Positions 14,072-16,357 of a stretch of DNA of 16,357 nucleotides are shown here, piece after piece. The DNA comes from Rhizobacter sp. (GTDB lineage: Bacteria > Pseudomonadota > Gammaproteobacteria > Burkholderiales > Burkholderiaceae_C). A program made the translations under genes and the position numbers. Numbering within the stretch: the first letter of the stretch is position 1; each line of letters starts with the position of its first letter. The notes under the pieces were generated by a model. It saw only the letters and a program-made list of their open reading frames with translations, did no database searches and was not told where the DNA came from. The stretch spans positions 1 through 16,357 of the forward strand of contig JANYFX010000359.1 in the NCBI GenBank assembly GCA_025359585.1, given 5' to 3'.

Positions 14072-16144
14072 ATGCCGATTGCCACAAGCAACCCCCTTCT
14101 GCAGACCTGGAACACCTCTTACGGCCTGCCGCCCTTCGCCGACGTGAAGCCCGAGTTGTTCGAGCCGGCGTTCGAAGCCGCACTCGAAGAACACCGCGCC
14201 GAGATCGACGCGATCGGCTGCAACCCGCAGCCGCCGCACTTCGACAACACGATCGCCGCGCTCGACCGCAGCGGCCGCCTGCTCGACCGCATCGAGGGCC
14301 TGTTCCACAACCTCACGTCGAGCGAAACCTCGCCCGCGCTGCAAGCGGTGCAGAGGCGCATGGCACCGCTGCTGGCGGCGCATTCGAGTGCGATCTCGAT
14401 GCACGCCGCGCTGTTCGAGCGCATCGACGCGTTGTTCGAAGAGCGCGCGATCCTCGGCCTCACACCCGAACAGTTGCGCGTGCTGGAACGCTTCCACTCC
14501 GACTTCGTGCGTGCCGGTGCGCGGCTCGCGCCGCCGCAGCAAAAACGCTATGCACAGATCATGTCGCGGCTGGCCGAGCTGACCACCCGCTTCGGGCAGA
14601 ACGTGCTGGCCGACGAGTCGGCGTTTCAGCTCGTGCTGCGCACACCGGCCGACCGCGCCGGGCTGCCCGATTTCGTGGTCGCCGCGGCGCGCCAGGCGGC
14701 CGCCGAGCGGGGCATCGCAGACGCGCTGGTGATCACGCTCTCACGTTCGCACATCGTGCCCTTCCTGACCTTCTCGGAGCGCCGCGACCTGCGCGAACAA
14801 GCCTGGCGCGCGTGGACCGCGCGCGGCGAGCACGAAGGCGAGCACGACAACCGCACGGTGGCGCGCGAGATCCTCGCGCTGCGCAACGAGCAGGCGCGTT
14901 TGCAGGGCTTCGCGAGTTATGCCGACTACGCGCTGGCCGACACCATGGCCGGGCGCCATTCGAATGTGGCCGCGCTGCTCACGCAGGTGTGGGAGCCGGC
15001 CAAGGCACGGGCCGAAGAGGAGCGCGAAGCGCTCGAAGCGATGGCCTTGTCGCGCGGCGAGCAGATCAGGCTCGAAGCCTGGGACTGGCGCTATTACAGC
15101 GAAAAAGTGCGCCAGGTGCGCTACGACCTCGACGAAGCCACGGTCAAGCCCTACTTCCCGCTCACGCGCATGGTCGAGGCCGCGTTCGATTGCGCCGAGC
15201 GCCTGTTCGGCGTGCGTTTCGTCGAGCAGCCCGCGGTCAAGGCCTATCACCCCGACGTGAAGGTCTATGAAGTGCGCAGCGCCGCCGGCGGCCTGATCGG
15301 TGTGTTCCTGCACGACAACTTCGCGCGCGCCAGCAAACGCAGCGGCGCGTGGATGAGCTCGTTCCGCAACCAGTCGCGCAATGGCGGCAAGGGCGCTGCG
15401 GCGGTGACGCCGGTCGTCGTCAACAACAACAACTTCGCCAAGGGCGCACCGGGCGAACCCACGCTGCTGAGCTTCGACGACGCGACCACGCTGTTCCACG
15501 AGTTCGGGCACGGCCTGCACGGCCTGTTGTCCAACGTGACCTACGAGCGCCTGTCGGGCACGAGCGTGCTGCGCGACTTCGTCGAGCTGCCGTCGCAGTT
15601 GTTCGAACACTGGTTGAGCGAACCCGAGGTGCTCAAGCGCCACGCGCGCCATTACCTCACCGACGAGCCGATCCCCGATGCGTTGATCAAGAAGCTGCAC
15701 GACGCGCGCCTGTTCAACCAGGGTTACGAGACGGTGCGTTACACCGCCTCGGCGCTGGTCGACCTGGCGGCGCACGCGCTCACCTCGGAGCACGCACCCG
15801 AGGTGGTCGACTTCGAGCGGGCCGAGCTCGAGCGCATCGGCGCGCCGGCGGTGGTCGGCATGAACCACCGGCTGACGCATTTTCAGCACCTGTTCGCGGG
15901 CTCGGGTTATGCGGCCCAGTACTACGTGTACCTCTGGGCCGAGGTGCTGGAGGCCGACGGCTTCGACGCCTTCGTCGAAGCCGGCAGTGCCTTCGACCCT
16001 GCCGTGGCCGAGCGTTTGCGCAGCTTCATCTATTCGTCGGGCAACTCGCTCGAACCGTCCGAGGCCTACCGCTCGTTTCGCGGCCGCGCGCCGACCGCGC
16101 TGCCGATGCTCAAGCAGCGCGGTCTGGCGCCGCAGGGGCTTTGA
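14072..16144 (+). CDS. prlC: Oligopeptidase A, M3 family zinc metallopeptidase
   Basis: A 690-aa cytosolic thimet-type peptidase (E. coli OpdA/PrlC is 680 aa) that degrades short peptides, including cleaved signal peptides. It begins NPLLQTWNTSYGLPPFADVKP, which aligns with the start of E. coli OpdA. The helical N-terminal half is followed by the zinc site HEFGH: His476 and His480 bind zinc, Glu477 is catalytic, and Glu505 in FVELPSQLFEHW is the third ligand. Near the C-terminus AGSGYAAQYYVYLWAEVLEAD carries the substrate-binding Tyr-rich segment. I prefer the ATG at 14072 by alignment and because TAACAT at 14038-14043 could be a -10 box. The ATG at 14042 with GAGG at 14031-14034 would add ten residues and is possible (GAGG is seven bases upstream). 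The 3' end overlaps the receiver gene by 35 bp. Confidence 0.95.
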   Translation: MPIATSNPLLQTWNTSYGLPPFADVKPELFEPAFEAALEEHRAEIDAIGCNPQPPHFDNTIAALDRSGRLLDRIEGLFHNLTSSETSPALQAVQRRMAPLLAAHSSAISMHAALFERIDALFEERAILGLTPEQLRVLERFHSDFVRAGARLAPPQQKRYAQIMSRLAELTTRFGQNVLADESAFQLVLRTPADRAGLPDFVVAAARQAAAERGIADALVITLSRSHIVPFLTFSERRDLREQAWRAWTARGEHEGEHDNRTVAREILALRNEQARLQGFASYADYALADTMAGRHSNVAALLTQVWEPAKARAEEEREALEAMALSRGEQIRLEAWDWRYYSEKVRQVRYDLDEATVKPYFPLTRMVEAAFDCAERLFGVRFVEQPAVKAYHPDVKVYEVRSAAGGLIGVFLHDNFARASKRSGAWMSSFRNQSRNGGKGAAAVTPVVVNNNNFAKGAPGEPTLLSFDDATTLFHEFGHGLHGLLSNVTYERLSGTSVLRDFVELPSQLFEHWLSEPEVLKRHARHYLTDEPIPDALIKKLHDARLFNQGYETVRYTASALVDLAAHALTSEHAPEVVDFERAELERIGAPAVVGMNHRLTHFQHLFAGSGYAAQYYVYLWAEVLEADGFDAFVEAGSAFDPAVAERLRSFIYSSGNSLEPSEAYRSFRGRAPTALPMLKQRGLAPQGL

Positions 16145-16154
16145 GCGCCGGCAG
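16100..16154. terminator. Hairpin across the overlapping 3' ends of prlC and the receiver gene
   Basis: CTGCCGATGCTCAA (16100-16113) pairs with TTGAGCGCCGGCAG (16141-16154): 14 positions with one mismatch and one G-T wobble, enclosing 27 bases that are themselves GC-rich and can pair further. The prlC stop (16142-16144) is in the right arm and the receiver gene stop (16112-16110) in the left arm. There is no T-run. Third case in this window of a hairpin at a convergent junction. Confidence 0.5.
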
Positions 16155-16357
16155 GTCGGCCGGGAACAAACGTTCGAGCGCGTCGAGAAAGGGCTTGAAC
16201 TTGATCGGCTTGGTCCAGTAGTCGTCGAAGCCGCTGGCCAGGCCGCGTGCGATGTCGTCGGGCATCGCATTGGCCGACAGCGCGATGCAAGGCGTGGCGG
16301 CAGTCTCGGGCCGCGCGCGCAGTCGGCGCAGCACTTCAAAGCCGTCGAAGTCGGGCA
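16110..16357 (-). CDS. C-terminal receiver domain, probable hybrid sensor histidine kinase or response regulator (partial)
   Basis: The 3' part of a gene that enters from the right edge; about 81 residues are visible. It starts in PDFDGFEVLRRLRA, the stretch right after the phospho-acceptor Asp of a receiver domain. The Ser of strand 4 is in TPCIALSANAMPDDI, and the conserved Lys is in DDYWTKPIKFKPFLDALERLF. The IALSANAM...GLASGFDDYWTKPI wording is usual for receiver domains at the C-terminus of hybrid sensor kinases, where it passes phosphate to or from the kinase core. A stand-alone regulator cannot be excluded because the N-terminus is outside the window. A tail of about 15 Ala/Pro-rich residues follows. 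The last 35 bp overlap the end of prlC on the other strand. Confidence 0.85.
   Translation of the reverse strand, partial: PDFDGFEVLRRLRARPETAATPCIALSANAMPDDIARGLASGFDDYWTKPIKFKPFLDALERLFPADLPALKAPAAPDRAA

Noticed and set aside
14741..16339. 532-codon minus-strand frame opposite prlC
   Set aside because: Antisense to the M3 peptidase with its HEFGH site; no recognisable domain.
1..16357. tRNA, rRNA, CRISPR, insertion sequence, prophage or toxin-antitoxin content
   Set aside because: No cloverleaf, spaced repeats, transposase, integrase or terminal repeats were seen. The RHH-like protein was considered as an antitoxin, but its partner is gorA, not a toxin.

Overview
The window is gene-dense, high-GC bacterial chromosome with 17 protein-coding genes (two cut by the window edges). 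There are no RNA genes, insertion sequences, CRISPR arrays or phage genes that I can see. GC-rich codon use, an orphan tripartite-tricarboxylate (TctC/Bug) receptor, a Lol system with one permease gene, YaeQ, and a small conserved protein just upstream of glutathione reductase all point to a betaproteobacterium. The order Burkholderiales is likely (a Rubrivivax/Leptothrix/Piscinibacter-like lineage is a guess). The longest stretch without a gene is about 149 bp (1211-1359), so no region over 300 bp lacks a gene.

Layout. (1) 1-1210, minus: an NMT1/CmpA-type ABC substrate-binding protein with a Tat-like signal, followed by the start of a SCO-like exported protein that runs off the left edge. 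(2) 1360-3387, plus: a predicted lipoprotein alpha/beta hydrolase, convergent with (3) 3407-4630, minus: a stand-alone LanC-like zinc protein with no lanthipeptide partner genes. (4) 4717-6661, plus: the lipoprotein-releasing ABC transporter lolC-lolD, overlapping by 8 bp. (5) 11755 down to 6673, minus: a tightly packed run of six genes: yaeQ, a small GNAT-like acetyltransferase, a prolyl oligopeptidase, a TctC receptor, a DUF924 protein and a DUF6265 protein. (6) 11855-16144, plus: a 90-aa ribbon-helix-helix-like protein, gorA, an exported coiled-coil protein and oligopeptidase A (prlC). (7) 16110-16357, minus: the C-terminal receiver domain of a probable hybrid sensor kinase, overlapping the prlC 3' end by 35 bp.

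How the genes fit together. Most are housekeeping: outer-membrane lipoprotein export (lolCD), thiol redox (gorA) and cytosolic peptide turnover (prolyl oligopeptidase and oligopeptidase A). Small conserved genes of unknown role ride in the same transcription units. All three convergent gene pairs share one feature: a long inverted repeat spanning the stop codon(s), with no T-tract, which looks like a two-way transcription end.

I found no clear new multi-gene system. The entries most worth a second look are the orphan LanC-like protein, the stop-codon hairpins, the small protein tied to gorA, the exported two-cysteine coiled-coil protein, and the cysteine-containing substrate-binding protein beside a SCO-like gene.
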